In this document: positions 1-11,649 of the stretch, piece by piece
Layout: every line of letters begins with the position of its first letter
Numbering within the stretch: the first letter of the stretch is position 1
Source: Ectocarpus siliculosus
Taxonomy: Eukaryota; Sar; Phaeophyceae; Ectocarpales; Ectocarpaceae
DNA length: 58,099 bases
Direction: 5' to 3'
Assembly (NCBI GenBank): GCA_000310025.1
Contig: FN648422.1
Coordinates: 62,630-120,728 of the forward strand
Position numbers and translations under genes: made by a program
The notes under the pieces: model-generated
Database searches by the model: none
Told to the model about the DNA's origin: nothing
Seen by the model: only the letters and a program-made list of their open reading frames with translations

Positions 1-1612
1 CTCCAATCTACCAGCGCCGAGACACCCACCCTTCAAACCAGAACCAACCTTTCATACGTTCAAAACGATTCAAACCCGTACGGGCATGGTTGGGCGTGAA
101 TGCGCGTCGCATTTCAAAACAAACCATTCTCGCACGCTTCGTGCACAACGAGAGAAGAAGAAGACGTGCCTCAAAAGAAGCCTGCCATGTGCGTGCGTAC
201 ATTCATTCCCTACCATCCGTCTCGCGGTTGAACAGTATGCATGCATGCATGCTGTTGTAAGAAAAAGCCAACACATGCAATCACCGCCCCTAACACGATC
301 ACTTACGGATCGTTTTAGGCTACATTCATTCCAGGCGTCGTTCGCCGTCAAGAACTCAGACAAACACACAACATCCAGAAATACTACCAAAAATAACGCC
401 ATCGATAGCAACAATTCCAAATTGCGTGCTCTATTCGCTTGGTTGTCCGCATGTGACTCGACGACGCCTGTAGTTGACGGAGAACTGCCGTCACCCCTAC
501 TTCAAAACTAACCGTACTTTCCTACAAATGGAAGCACATGTCACACATTGACAAGCCTCCGACAAGCTGCTCGGAGCACTCTCCCAATGGCACATGTATA
601 AACTAAGGGCGGTGCATACGTTTAAAAGGAGGAGTGAACATGGATACGTACGTGTAAAGCCCTAGCGCTAGCGACAAGACGTGTATTCGAAGACGCAGCT
701 TTGAAACACGCCAGCGACTCAAATCGAACAGAAAGCGGCGGCACGAGAACACCATCCATGCGACGTATCCTAGGATGCACTCGGCCTCTAACCGCACCAA
801 CAGGGAGGTACATATGTTGCTTGAACTTGAACTTGAATACATATTAGTATACACACAACAACGTACCAGGAATACAACTGCGTTCTCTTCCAAGAATAGA
901 AAAATCGCCCGAAAACAATCGGTCCAGGCAAAAGGGACCAGAAAATGTCGCAAAATTCCAACGCAACCTACTAAACGCACGCCATATTGGTGTGCTGAAG
1001 ACAGAAGAATTGACAACGTCAAAGCCAAAACTGGCTCAGTTCGGCACGCCACCGTCCGAATCGGCCCATCGTATATAAATAATGCATACAAGGACCTAAT
1101 CCTTCGCTCTCGGAAACGACTGAGGCGACCCTCGCTTCCAGCCGATCCACCCAGGTGGCTCTTTCGTTATTTCAAGAATAACAGGTACCGGTAAGCTGCA
1201 GAGAGCGCAAGGCTACCAATACGGAACCCACGGCAGCAGTCGCCAGAGCCAAGCAAGTGCATTCATTCAATGAACCTCCAACAAAACAAAGGTACGGCGG
1301 GGGCGCGAGACGCCGCCTTTGGTAGGTACTCCCCGCAGACGTTGTGTCGCCGACACCCCCGTATCCCCACCCTACGTGGACATGCTGCTCTCGTGACGAC
1401 ACGCGCTCTCTGTGTGCTGCGCCGCTGCTCCAAGCCACGAACATACGACTATGCCCAAGCGCATGCAGCAGCACATGAAATGGTCACACCCAGGTTCTCT
1501 CGAAAAAACGTTAAAATAAACAAAAAAATATGCTGCTACGGTGTCTGATCGCCATTCCCCAACCTCAACTCCTCTACTTCGTCGCCCCTCCCCCCTCCCC
1601 ACCGACGAAGCC
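1..1612. other. 3' flank of gene A, no gene seen
   Basis: I see no convincing coding exon here on either strand. The open frames are short, have unremarkable composition and lack splice-site support. The stretch lies directly downstream of the gene A stop codon and probably holds its 3' untranslated region plus spacer. Long 3' untranslated regions are normal in brown algae (established), but the transcript end cannot be placed from sequence. Confidence 0.5.
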
Positions 1613-2283
1613 TCAATCATCCGCATTCGCTTCCTGAACAAGCGCCAACGCCTCGGCGACTAGAGCTTGTACCTCCTCCGCCTCCCGTTCTGCGTCCCCT
1701 TCCTCCTGCTCATCGTCCTCCTTCCAGGTCAAGATGCTCCTGGCAGACCGAAACACCCCGGGCGTCGCGGCGTCGCCGCCGCTGCCTCGCGAGGACGCGT
1801 ACTCGTTGGTCCCTGTTGCTGCAGCAGCTTCCCCCCCCGCGAGATCGTAGACCCCATACCGGTGCAAAGCCCCCGTGTCCGCCCCGGAGGATGACTCGCC
1901 TGAGAAGCTACCGAAGCTTTCCTCCGAGTGTTCTTGCTCCACTGCTGCTGTTCCACCCTCTCCGACAAAGTCTTGCATGGGCTCTTCATGGCCGGCAGCC
2001 ATGGGGGTCATCGCAAAGACTTCGCCAATGCTGGCGGCGTTAGGCGTCCTCGGCGTGGGGCTCGCCGCCGCCATCCAGTCCTTTCCCCCCCCCATGTCGG
2101 CCTCCTCACCCACGTCGATGATACTCTCGTCGCTGTTGTCGGCGTCGTTGTACACCTCAGGAGGCTTCCCGACCGCCTCATTGATGAAAACGGTGTCGTC
2201 CATAGCGCCACCAGCTTCGGTGGTCTCCGGTGTAGCCACTACGTTCGGAGAAACAGCCTCAGCCAAGCCAACGCCAGCGCTCC
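1613..2283 (-). other. Gene A terminal exon, acidic C-terminus
   Basis: The open frame ends in a stop at 1613. After a TACAG acceptor it encodes an acidic, Gly/Ala/Ser-rich region that ends in an E/A/D-rich helix (EREAEEVQALVAEALALVQ) and ADD-stop. The acceptor is in phase 0 while the best donor of the preceding exon is phase 1. Either a small exon lies in 2284-2917 or one boundary is wrong. Confidence 0.5.
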
Positions 2284-5200
2284 CCTGTACAACAGCAAGG
2301 TCGTCCCGAGGCAGCGCGGACGTGAAAGCAAGAGGGTGAAACACGGCAAAACGGTCGCGTTCCCCACATTAAAACCAACGGGGGTTCGACCATAGAGAGA
2401 CGGTGTGAGGAGGGGGGGCATGGGTGAGCATCGGCGCGGTGCTAGCAGACGATTTGGAACGCGCGCTGGGATTCAGTGTTTGTGGACACTGCGCGTTTGA
2501 AAACGACGCAGGGTCCAAAGAATGTGCAAAAAATGTGCAGCATGACATCAATCGGCAAGCGGATCGAGATGCAGGTCGTCCGTGGCGTTGCAGCACGTGA
2601 GTCGATGGCCGTCCGAGCGGGTGTAGTTGGGCAAGGGAGCGGCTATGTACTTCGGAAGAAGAAAACTGGCGACTCAAGGAGGAAGCCAAGAGCAAGTCTG
2701 CTCTCTCTGCGGGCAGGGAGGAGGCCGCGAGCAGTGTACGCTATAGTAACACTTCACAACGATGTTACGACACAACATTCGCGTACCCCACCAAACGCGC
2801 TGAGACGGCAAATCGCTAAAACAAGTCGAACTGCGGCGTTGTTGCCCCCCCCCCCCCCCTACGACAGACCACCAAGACAAAGGCCGCGGCAAAATTCATG
2901 CGTGTCATCTGGTTTACCTTCTAGCACAGACGGTGTTCCCCAGGCGGTCGTTGTCGCAGCCCCTGCATCCCTCCGCGACGCTGCATTCGCCGCCGCCGCC
3001 GCCGCCTGCTCCGCGGCCTTTTCTGCCCTAACGGCAGCTTCTGCTGCCTTCGCCGCTGCATCCTCAGCGGCCGCGTCTGCCTCCGCCGCCGCCGTCGCCG
3101 CCGCCATCGCTGCTAGGGCAGCCTCGGACGCTTGGGCTTGGGCATCTATTGGCCCGTCGGACTGGTAGGACACCACCTCTGCCGTCGGGTTGGTGTGGCT
3201 AGGCCCGTTTTGCTGATGCTGCTTCGGACAAAAAACAGAAAGCGTGACGTCCGTAGCCGTCAGCACGAGAAAAGAGGTGCAGACGTGCAGCATCATTTGA
3301 TCTTGCGCGGAATTTGCCCCCTGGCGTAAACTCAGGCTCCCGGCCTCCGGCGTTTTTGCCCTGATTTCATGCGCGAGAGCACGACACGACTCTCACTGGA
3401 AAATACCAAGTAATTAAATATTTGAGAGACAGGTAACGTTGGCAGTGCAATCGCACGCGGCTGCACTACACGACAAGCCCACCCACACTACCATTCTCAA
3501 GAGATGCACACGTAGAAACATCGTCTTGAAAGGTACGACTCCGACCACAAAACAGAGTTCAACCACACAAACGTGGTCATACCAAAACTGCAATCTCTTC
3601 GCATGGCGGACATGGGTTCTTCAAAGAAAGTGCATCCTTATTGGCACCCCCAATCTGCCCCTGTGGACCTCCAATCGTTCCTCGCATGTTCCCAAGGATG
3701 GGACGTAACAAAAACCATCAAGCAACACCCCTACATATCCGCGCGCTAAACAGCCGGTCGCCCCGGCGGTCTAGTTGGTATCCTCGAAACCTTCTAGAGG
3801 TCAGGTCAGGGGTTCGAATCCCGGCGTAAGCGAGCTTTTCGTGAAAAGTGGTTTTTTCTCTCGCTTCCGCTCCTGGCCTAGTGGATAGCGCTAGTTCCTG
3901 TGTACACAGAGGGAAGAGAGTGCTGAACTTTTCTCGCATTAAAAATCGAAGGCAAAGTACCGCAGGAGGGGACGGTAGAGAGGGGCCCTTCTGTGTGACT
4001 ACGGGTTGGAGTAAACGGCACTAGTGCTGTGAGCGCTGATTGGAATTGAAGAAAAAAAAAAACAAAAAAAAACATGTGTCGACAAAAACATGTGTCGACA
4101 CAAATGATCTGTTCCGCCGTTCAAACCACATCCTAAGTCACCGCTGCCGCTAAATTTGTGGTGGGGTCTGCTGTCGGATAAACTGATATGGTATGGGGGA
4201 AAGGCCTGAGATTAGACCACGAGCAGGGTCGTTCACAGCTGGTGGCTCCTTTGGGCTCACAACACTCACATCACTTACCGCTCCTCGTGAAGGGGTCTTC
4301 GATGGCGTCGCTGCTGCGCCCCTGACTGCCGTTCCCTGCCCCGCCGCCGCCGCACGCGCTAGCTCTTCCTCGACCGCTTGCTCGTCAGCTGCCTCGGCTT
4401 GTGCTTCCACCACCGCCGCGTGGGCCTCCGCCGCCGCCTCCGCTTGGGCGTCCGCCACAAAGGCGGCGACCCGCGACGATCCGAAGGACGACCCCATCTC
4501 CCACCCAGCACCGATCGAGCTGTCCCCGCTGCTGACCACGCTGTGGGAAGCGGCCTTGATGTCGGCTGTGCTCGGGGTCACCGCCGGAGAGACCTCGGTG
4601 ACCGGGGTGTTGGCGGCTCCGAGGATAGCCGGGATGATGCGGCCCCCTTTCTTGCCGACGGCGAGGGCGTTAATGCCGCTGCTGCCCATCGGTGACGGCA
4701 GGCCGTCCACTCCGGCAGGAGACTCGAGCTGCCACGCGAACTGCCCCTCGTCCATCGGGGAACCGCTCGTCTTCCCCGCCTTCGAAGCATCGCCACGCGC
4801 GGTGAACTCCGGCGTGCAGTCTCTCAGGGCGCGATCAGGCGTGGCCACCGGGGTCGCCCACCCCGCATCGCCGCCGCCGCCGCCGCCGCCGGGGTGTCCG
4901 CCCTTGGACATGTCTTCCGGCGCAGCAGCGCGCGTCGACTTCTTCGTCGGGATCGCTGTCCCGAAGGACCCGCGATCGGGCGTGGCGACGGGGGTGGCCC
5001 ACGTCGCAGCCCTCACCTTCAAGGCGGGGCCTGAAGGGTTGGTCACGCCCTTGACCGTCCCAGGAGGCTTCGGAGTCGTGAGCGCGTGACCAGCGTTGGG
5101 AATCCCGGGCGGCGAGGGCGCCAGCATCGAAGGACCAGCAGCCTTAGGAGTGTCGGGGCCAAGCGTCGGAGGATCCGCCCTGGACCTCCCAGGCGTCGCA

Positions 5201-8200
5201 CTTAACCCAAACGAAGAAGAAGGACCCCCTACGCCCTTCGGCGTTAACGCCTCGAAGACATCGACCACCTTGCTCACGCGCGGGCCTCTGGGAGACTTTG
5301 CCATCGGCGTCGTCGCCGGATTCAGCCCGCGGCTAGCTCCACGGAGCGGGGTGCGTCGCGGAGTGGTCCCTTGGGCCTTGGGGGGAAGGCGGAGCGCCGC
5401 CGCCGCTGCCGCCGACTCTCGCTGCTCGGGCCCACAGGGGGCTTCGCCAAGGTCGCCGCCATGCTTGGGGGCAGCCGCGAAATCGGGCCCCTGATCTACC
5501 GTCGGCGCGGAAGGTGGTCCTCGGCGAGTCTTGGCAGGGGTTACCGAAGCGACCGTAACAATGGTGGGTTTCCCGGTAACAATGGTGGGTCTTCCCCCTT
5601 TAAGAGGCGTGTTTCCGCCCGCTTGCGGCCCGGTGACGTCCGTCCTGCCGTGCGACGCTTGTGGCGGAGAGTCTCCAGATCCAGATGGACTTATCGGACC
5701 CGACTTTCCCACGTTGCTCGGAGAGGCGGAGAGAAGCCACGAGTAGTCGCTCTGCTTCCTTGCTCCGCCCAGCCGCCTCGCGCTGAGGGCTGGCTTGGGG
5801 ACCTCGCACTCCGGCTCGGACACGACCATGCCCGGCCTCTTGACCACCGGCAGCTTGCTGGTGACTACTTCGGCCTGCTCGAAGGCCTTAGCCGAGATGC
5901 CGTCCACCGACTGAGGCGAGAACGCGGGGGCCTCTCCTGCCCCCGGCGCACGCGGCGTTGCCGCGCCAACGTCCTCGGGTTCCTCGACCTTCTCCCCCGT
6001 GCTTTCCTCTCCGGCCACGCTTCCCTCGCCGGCCTCCGTCGCCGCCACGAAGGCCGCCGCCTCCGCAGACTTCCGACTGCTGAAGCTGTCTCGCGTGGAC
6101 ACCATCCAGTCCTCCAGGGGCGCGGGGGCGGCGGCCTCGGGCTCGGGATCGCCGGCTACTGCCGCCTCCGCCATCTTCTTCTCCGCTTCCGCGGCGTTCA
6201 CGGGGCCTGGCGACTGCTGTCCGATCAGGGTCGGGGCGCCGGCCGGCTTCTGCCTGGTCCAAGCCGGCGACTTGATCCCGTTCCTATCCCACCTCCCGCT
6301 CCCGCTGCCCGGCCTCTTGACCGAGATGCCGTCCTTCTTGTCCGCGCCCTTAGCGGCGGCTGCGGCCAGCTCCGCCACAACCTCCGCGTCGGCAAACATG
6401 CCTCCACCTTCCTCCTCCTCTTCCCCGCCCCCGCGCGCCGATCCGTAGCCCCCGTTGCTGCTGCCCCCTCCCAGGCTCGCGAACTTGGAACTTCCCCCGG
6501 TGCTGTTGAACTTGCCGCTACTGCCCCCGGTGCTGTGGAACTTGCCGCTACCGCCGCCGGTGCTGTTGAACTTGCCGCTACCGCCCCCGGTGCTGTTGAA
6601 CTTGCCGCTGCCGCCCCCGGTGCTGTGGAACTGAGCCCCGTTCGCCATAGCCGATATCATCGGGTTTCTCGTGACGACCTCGGTGCTCTCCTCGTGCACA
6701 GGGGAAAGAGCTCCCAGTTCCGCCAACCCTGACACAGACGCTCCGCCATTGCTGCTACCCCTTCCACTGCTGGCAAAGAGGTCACCATTCATACCGCCGC
6801 CGCCGCCCCCAGTAGTGTCTCTGTCGACGACACCTCCACCATGCGCGGCATCGCTTGTACCGCTCCCGGCCACCGTAGCAGCCTCAACGCCTTTGACTCG
6901 ATTCTTGCGACGCTTGCAGCAGCAGCACAAGACCGCACCCAGCGCAACCACCGCTAGCGCCGCTGTGGGTATGACCGAGCGGGGAGGGGAGGGGGGGGGG
7001 GGGGTCTCGCGGATCGTCTAGGCACATGGCAGCATAGACAGAAAGCGCAGTGAACACACCAAAAGAAGGCCTGGTACAGTAGAGCACGACAGCTACGACA
7101 AGAGCCGTGGCCACACTTTTCATTGCTTCTCCTGACACTCTGAGCTGTGCGTCGTGTACATGATCGGTAGTAAGCTACACTACACATATCGAGGGCGCTC
7201 TAGAAATGCCACACAAAGATCGGTGGTCGTCTGTGCACTTCCCAAAAAGTCGACGCTTAAAACCCAACGCCTCCGTACTTTCAAGGCAGACGAAACAAAA
7301 AATTGCAACCACGAAAACACCCAAGGCCAACAACATACAAGGAAGCACGCACCTGCAACCGCGACGATTACGATGATCCAGTTGAACGAGTCATCGTCAC
7401 CGGTTTCAGCGGCGGCAGCCACCTCTGTGTCACCGTCATCTTCTGCAGCAGTGTCGCTCGAGACGGCTGCTGCCACGATCTCAAAAGTCTCGCTCTCGCC
7501 GTAGCTGCTAACCTCCTCGACCCTATCGCCGACGAGAAAGGAGTAAGCACTGCCGGACTCGAGCCTGGGGGGAGGAGGCGGCAACAACAAAAAAACGAAT
7601 TGAAAGAGGTGGGTCAGACGGGAAGAAAAATACGCAAAAAAATACGGGGGTGCTCCGCTGCATCGCGTTCTACCGCTCCTGTTCACGTGTTCGGGGTGTG
7701 AATGGGGGCAGCAAGGGCGCGCGAGATATACATAGCAACAATCCACGACAAGCGCAATTCATGATGAGCTCGGCGCCCTCATGAGGACCCGGATACTGAC
7801 AAAATCATTGGCGGCCCAAGCAACCCGAAGGGTGTGTGTGAGACGGAAAAGCCGGCCGAGTCAATTCAATCGTGCGGCGTCAACACAACCCGTTCTTACC
7901 GCCAACACAAGCCAAAAATGGGCGCCATGTCTGCTGCGCAGCACGTGACTATCAACCCGCCGCTGCTACACGACAAGAAGAAACACGGCCGCAACGAACA
8001 CCAAGCATCGTGCCAGGGCAACAACAACATGGCCAATACTACTGCGGATACGTGGTGTAAAGTAGGCTTTGTTAAAGTTTCTTACCCGTCAGGCAGCGTG
8101 ACGACAAGGAAGCCATTCGGGGCCAAGCACCCTCCGTCGCAGAGCTGATCGCCCACCTGGCGCGACGGCAGGACACGACGAGCGCGACAAGAAAAAAACA

Positions 8201-8581
8201 TCGTGCATGTTCAAGTCAGCGTTGCCGCTATTATGGGACAAAGGGGGGTAAAACACCATGATCAGGGTGCAGCCGGCATGCTATCGTTATGAGCATGCTG
8301 TGATTCGTGGAAACAATACTATCGTTGCACAATAAAGAAGCATACGCACGAGCTGTGTCCAAAACTTCCACAACCAAAAATTACGACGCACATTCCACAC
8401 ATTTCATTGTGTCCTCAAAATGCAACATACAGCAGTAGTGCCCAAAGGCTCACAAAACGCAATGCTTCAGACACTGCTTACCGGGTTACCGTCGTTGAGC
8501 AAGGTGATATCGAAATATGAGCTGTCCAGAGAAGCTTCCCACTCCACCGTAACATCGTCGCCAGCCGTAAACACGTCACCG
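1613..8581 (-). CDS. Gene A: Kre9/KNH-like single-pass membrane protein with a long cytoplasmic tail
   Basis: Exons read on the minus strand: 8581-8482, 8156-8086, 7564-7353, 6962-4279, 3212-2918 and about 2283-1613 (stop). The first four junctions have GT-AG ends and matching phases (2 into the first exon, then 0, 2, 1). The first three exons make a Kre9/KNH-type Ig-like domain, with cues GDVFTAGDDVTVEW, DITLLNDGNP, QLCDGGC, TLPDG and SGSAYSFLVGD. A membrane helix (WIIVIVAVA joined to AALAVVALG) spans the 7353/6962 junction and is followed by CCCCKRRKNR, which implies a cytoplasmic tail of about 1,200 residues. The tail is disordered, rich in Ser/Thr-Pro, Gly and Ala, and ends in Ala-rich coiled-coil stretches and an acidic end. 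The domain family is linked to cell-wall glucan assembly and surface proteins in fungi (known); a wall-facing role here is inference. The signal-peptide exon upstream of 8581 was not found. The 6962-4279 exon also has an in-frame stop at 4150 if not spliced, but a perfect GTAAGT donor precedes it. The 2918/2283 junction is out of phase, so a small exon may be missing. Confidence 0.72.
2918..3212 (-). other. Gene A Ala-rich coiled-coil exon
   Basis: The exon opens after a CAG acceptor in phase 0, matching the phase-0 donor at 4278. It encodes a short polar start (NPTAEVVSYQSDGP) followed by an Ala/Glu/Lys-rich helix of about 60 residues (AAEDAAAKAAEAAVRAEKAA and similar). The donor is GAAG followed by GTAAAC. 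Gene B has an Ala-rich exon in the same relative place (23049-22546), which supports joining this exon to gene A and not to a separate gene. Confidence 0.6.
3760..3831 (+). tRNA. tRNA-like sequence (A and B boxes), probably the head of a SINE
   Basis: It has a D-arm/A-box (GGTCTAGTTGGTA) and a T-arm/B-box (GGGGTTCGAATCCC) at normal tRNA spacing. The anticodon arm is two bases too long, the T stem pairs only partly, and the 5' and 3' ends do not form a seven-base acceptor stem. It is therefore not a convincing functional tRNA. No anticodon is assigned. Confidence 0.45.
3760..4095 (+). mobile_element. Putative tRNA-derived SINE in a gene A intron
   Basis: A tRNA-like head (3760-3831) is followed by about 210 bases of body with a second A-box-like motif (GGCCTAGTGGATAGCG near 3877). 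It ends in an A-rich tail from about 4050 and a duplicated ACATGTGTCGACA. Head, body and A-tail is the classic SINE order. It lies wholly inside the intron between gene A exons 6962-4279 and 3212-2918, antisense to the gene. No target-site duplication was identified. Confidence 0.5.
4279..6962 (-). other. Gene A large tail exon: end of membrane helix plus disordered SP/TP-rich cytoplasmic region
   Basis: One exon of about 894 codons. It opens with the second half of the membrane helix and a CCCC then KRRKNR stop-transfer patch, consistent with palmitoylated cysteines at the inner leaflet (inference). It then runs through Gly/Ser repeats, many Ser-Pro and Thr-Pro sites (for example TPRRTPLRG, SPRGPR, and WATPVATPDR twice) and an Ala/Glu coiled-coil stretch near the end. 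The density of S/T-P sites suggests a target of proline-directed kinases. The exon ends at GCG followed by GTAAGTGATG, a strong donor, in phase 0. An unspliced reading would instead stop at 4150. Confidence 0.7.
6480..6640 (-). repeat. Coding tandem repeat in gene A, 10-residue unit
   Basis: About five to six copies of a 30-base unit encode G-K-F-(N/H)-S-T-G-G-(G/S)-S, just after the membrane-proximal part of the tail. Copies differ mainly by N/H and G/S exchanges. Such arrays change copy number easily and probably act as a flexible spacer. Confidence 0.85.
7353..8581 (-). other. Gene A extracellular Kre9/KNH-like domain (three exons)
   Basis: The domain is split over 8581-8482 (33 codons), 8156-8086 and 7564-7353. 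The pattern is an opening G-D-x-F-T-A-G, a V-x-V-E-W strand, D-I-T-L-L-N-D-G-N, a Cys pair in LCDGGC, then TLPDG and Y-S-F-L-V-G-D, ending in ESETFEI. That is the expected strand order of the Kre9/KNH N-terminal domain family. Both exon 8581-8482 and exon 28029-27924 of gene B start with a single C after CAG, at the same point of the domain. This makes the two genes paralogues. Confidence 0.75.
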
Positions 8582-9590
8582 CTGTTTTTGATTGGTTCAT
8601 CGAAATCGCGGGGGGGGTACGGGGTACGGGAGAGCAGGCGTGCGGAGCCCCTCGTCAGGATTGATGGTTGCGAGTGGATGACATATGCGTTGGTTATATT
8701 AGTACTTGAATTCAAAGAAGAAACCTTTATGTTAAGTACGTTCCACGTCTAGACAAAAATCGTGGGACGAGACTTGGACGGCGTGTACACAGGCACGAAG
8801 CAGATCGATGTGCATATACAGTAATCCGTACAAACTCAAGCAAAGAACAACTACCAACTTCGAGCAAGCGAAAATACGAAAATACCCATCAAACAAATCT
8901 TCGCGGGTGCCATACAGAGGCAATAGTGTGTGTTGCGTTTAATTTTACAATATGCAACTTCAATGTTGGTTCGGGAGACGACATACACAAAGGCTTGCCC
9001 GTTTTCCAGATGGAATGGTGTTGTGGCTTCCTGTCGTCAGTGTACACGCCATGGATGGGTCTTGCGCCGCCAAGTACTTGTAGTTGGCGGCGGAGCCCGA
9101 TTACGGGAGTGTCGGCATTACGAGACCAAGTCGTCAAGGATAGGATACGACAGAATTGTTTCCCACACGCCTCACTCCGTGTGTGTTATTATCCCATTTA
9201 AGCAAGCCCCGAAAAAAATGCAGTTCACGTTACGGTTATATCCCAGGGTTATTATATTATCCCATTTAAGGGGGGGAAGAAGAGAATTTTGATGTTGACG
9301 AATTTTGAAAACAAACGCAAGAGGTCCAGAAATTGTACAACAGACATACAAGACCAGTCGGGAGGCATCGCGAAAAACAGCAAACTTGTAGTTGATTCTC
9401 GCACAGGGCGGCAGTAGAGGCTGCTCAAAACATTCATTTCACGCGTCTACCTCCACAGGCTTCCTTTGAAATCAAGATAAAAATTCGCTCCATTCTAAAT
9501 TCAAGTCAAAGGAGCCAAAACGGAAGGCGCTCAAATAAGGTCAGTTTTGAGGGTTAGGTTAGGCATGCTCTATTGTCAGCCAGTGAGCAG
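8582..9590. other. Upstream or first intron of gene A, no exon recognised
   Basis: The first exon of gene A (signal peptide plus the start of the Kre9 domain, ending in phase 2) should lie at or beyond this stretch on the minus strand. I could not find it. Two similar snippets of the form ATTATCCCATTTAAG occur near 9190 and 9255. An AAAATGCAGTT-ACGTTA word at about 9217 recurs at about 10096, on the other side of the hairpin below. Confidence 0.4.
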
Positions 9591-9591
9591 G

Positions 9592-9990
9592 ACATCATGA
9601 AGAGGGGTCGTGCTTGCTGGCACGTTCAGGTTTGCTACTGGAGCTGAAATATCGAAGGTTGCAGCAGCCTTTGAAAACAGTCCGAAATCTGCGCCGGAAC
9701 CAAGCGGCATCCAATATTTGTCACAGCCATGCTCGCCGTCACCGACCCCAATCTCCTGAGCTACGGGTTTACAGCAGTAGCTGATGCCACTAGCTACTGC
9801 TGACACCCCAGGGGTTTACGGTCCGTGGCGGTGAGCATCGCTGTGACAAATGTTGGATGCCGCTTGGTTCCGGCGCAGATTTCGGACTGTTTTCAGCGGC
9901 TGCTGCGACCTTCGATATTTCCGCTCCAGTAGCAAACCTGAACGTGCCAGCAAGCACGAGGCCTCTTCATGGTGTCCTCTCTACTGATGA
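9592..9990. repeat. Long inverted repeat (about 400 bp hairpin)
   Basis: Arms of about 150 bases, roughly 9592-9750 and 9821-9990, are reverse complements at about 90 percent by eye. The centre is itself partly palindromic around CAGCAGTAGCTGATGCCA. Both arms read outward as the same protein fragment (PLGSGADFGLFS, then FDISAPVANLNVPAS), so a coding piece seems to have been captured and duplicated head to head. No terminal transposase signal is seen. Confidence 0.8.
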
Positions 9991-11349
9991 CAATAGAATG
10001 CCTACAAGTAACCTAAACCCGGCGCGAAGGTTGTTTTCTTTCGTGCATAGGGGAAAAGAGCCAGAGTCAAAACCGCTGTTCTTCCCCCGAAAAAAATGCA
10101 GTTTACGTTAGGGTATAGCGACGCCGCCAGCGCCGTGAAACACGCGTACATCGCTCACCGGTCTCAAATACTACGGTAGCACGGCGACAGTACTACTGTT
10201 ATTCGAGGACAGAAGAAGCACATTGAATGTACATGGTTGTGTGTGTTTATGTGCATTGCTAGCATTGACCGCGCGATGCATAACCGCCTGCTGACTCGTA
10301 GCGCGTGTGTCCGTACATATTTACCCATATGTATCTATTCTGGGGCCAGTCGAATGGTTGAAATCGGAAATACGGGGGAGACGAACATACCGTAGTTTGT
10401 GACCCTGTCATTAGACGTGTTCATCTCATTTATTACGGTGCTGGCTGTTTCCCTCTATGGCAGGTAAATGCTTCCAACGGTTATACGCTCGCGGGTTGGG
10501 AGTTTCGCAGCTGGTCAAACAAGTAAATACACTGCACGCGTGCATCCCAACACAGAAGGCTGTGGCCACGAGTCGAAAGGGGCAAGTAGCGTCAACAGCA
10601 GTCAACAGCAGTCAACAACATAAATAACACAACCCAAACAAGCGCAACGAGAAGAAGCACCATCATCGACAGACCCAAACAGCGTATTTGCCCGCCTCCA
10701 GCGTTGCTTTGCGAAAAGTTGTAAGCTTGTTGGTGGGGGTGATTATAATTCAGATTCCGGATCATACGTGATGTATGTGCTCAATCTACAGCAGTACACA
10801 CACCACTACTCGTGTGTAACGAGAACATGACATGACGCATTCATCTTCATCTTTGTACGTGTCTCTCGCTCGGGTATCCAGCCCTGCCGTTGTGACCGCT
10901 GCTGTAGGGTATAGACTACAGCAGCAACACTGCCTGCCTACACGCCGGCGCATACATACTGCAACACATCAACAGAAAATCTATGCCACCGCCGCTGAGC
11001 CAAAGGCGGCGGCCAAGGAGAGGCAGAGAGAGCGGGAGGGGGAGGGCGCCAGCCAACGAGAAAGAGCGGCCAAAGAGGAAAAACAGCAGTCCAGGTCCCA
11101 TATCGTGCACCATCAAGCCATAAAAACCAAATATGTGATACAACTTGCGCTGCAGAGGCGAAAAGAAAGACTAGACTACAGCTGTAGAAACGACTTGCTC
11201 GATTCAAACAACCACGGACGGTCGAAGGCATATCATACAACCTTCTTCCCGTGTACCTTTCGGGGCTTGTGACGATGAGGAAGCTGTCCTGGGCGGCGCT
11301 GAGCCAAACGTCTGCGGGCACGGCGGTGCAGAGAGACCAAGAGGGAGGG

Positions 11350-11406
<57 letters not shown>

Positions 11407-11592
11407 GAATGGACAAGGCAAGCTGCTGATGAGAGGCGTGCTCCTGGTTTGGGGCTCAGTAAATTGTTTGTCGGCGCTTCTGTACAATATGATCCGGCGA
11501 TTGATGGCGACACCGCGACCAGGCGACCCGTCCAACGAGAGATAGATATACTGGTGGACACCTTGCTTGAACTTTCTACCCTCACCCTCACC
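9991..11592. other. Gene-free stretch
   Basis: No supported exon was found. A GA/GACA microsatellite occurs at 11352-11409, and several TACAGCAGTA-type words are present. Long open frames across the microsatellite are repeat artefacts. Confidence 0.5.
11352..11409 (+). repeat. (GA)n followed by (GACA)n microsatellite
   Basis: About 19 GA units are followed by about five GACA units. The repeat creates spurious open frames (ERERER in one direction, SLSLSL in the other). Confidence 0.95.
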
Positions 11593-11649
11593 ATGGACGA
11601 GCACCACGCTCAAGAGGAGCAGAACGCGGGGAGACATGACGATCAAATG
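11593..11649 (+). CDS. Possible first coding exon of the TPR-glycosyltransferase gene
   Basis: An ATG in a good context (CACCATGG) opens 19 codons (MDEHHAQEEQNAGRHDDQM) that end exactly at GTATGA, in phase 0. It lies upstream on the same strand as the TPR-glycosyltransferase exons. Assignment to that gene is a guess, since nearly 5 kb of repeat-rich sequence separates them. It could also be chance. Confidence 0.25.

Noticed and set aside
86-511. Open reading frame of 141 codons, plus strand
   Set aside because: No motif, no splice context and non-coding-like composition; it lies in the presumed 3' flank of gene A.
5371-6732. Long plus-strand open frame (453 codons)
   Set aside because: It is a shadow of the GC-rich gene A tail exon on the other strand; it is Arg/Leu-rich with no recognisable features.
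7180-7352. Continuation of the gene A exon past the 7353 donor
   Set aside because: The open frame continues (CFLVCCWPWVF) but splicing at 7353 restores a proper membrane helix and basic stop-transfer patch in phase.
10938-11594. Minus-strand 218-codon frame
   Set aside because: Generated by the (GA)n/(GACA)n repeat.
11233-11646. Minus-strand frame starting with a signal-like MSPRVLLLLSVVLVHG
   Set aside because: Considered as the missing first exon of gene A, but all its good donors are phase 1 and gene A needs phase 2; the rest of the frame crosses a microsatellite.
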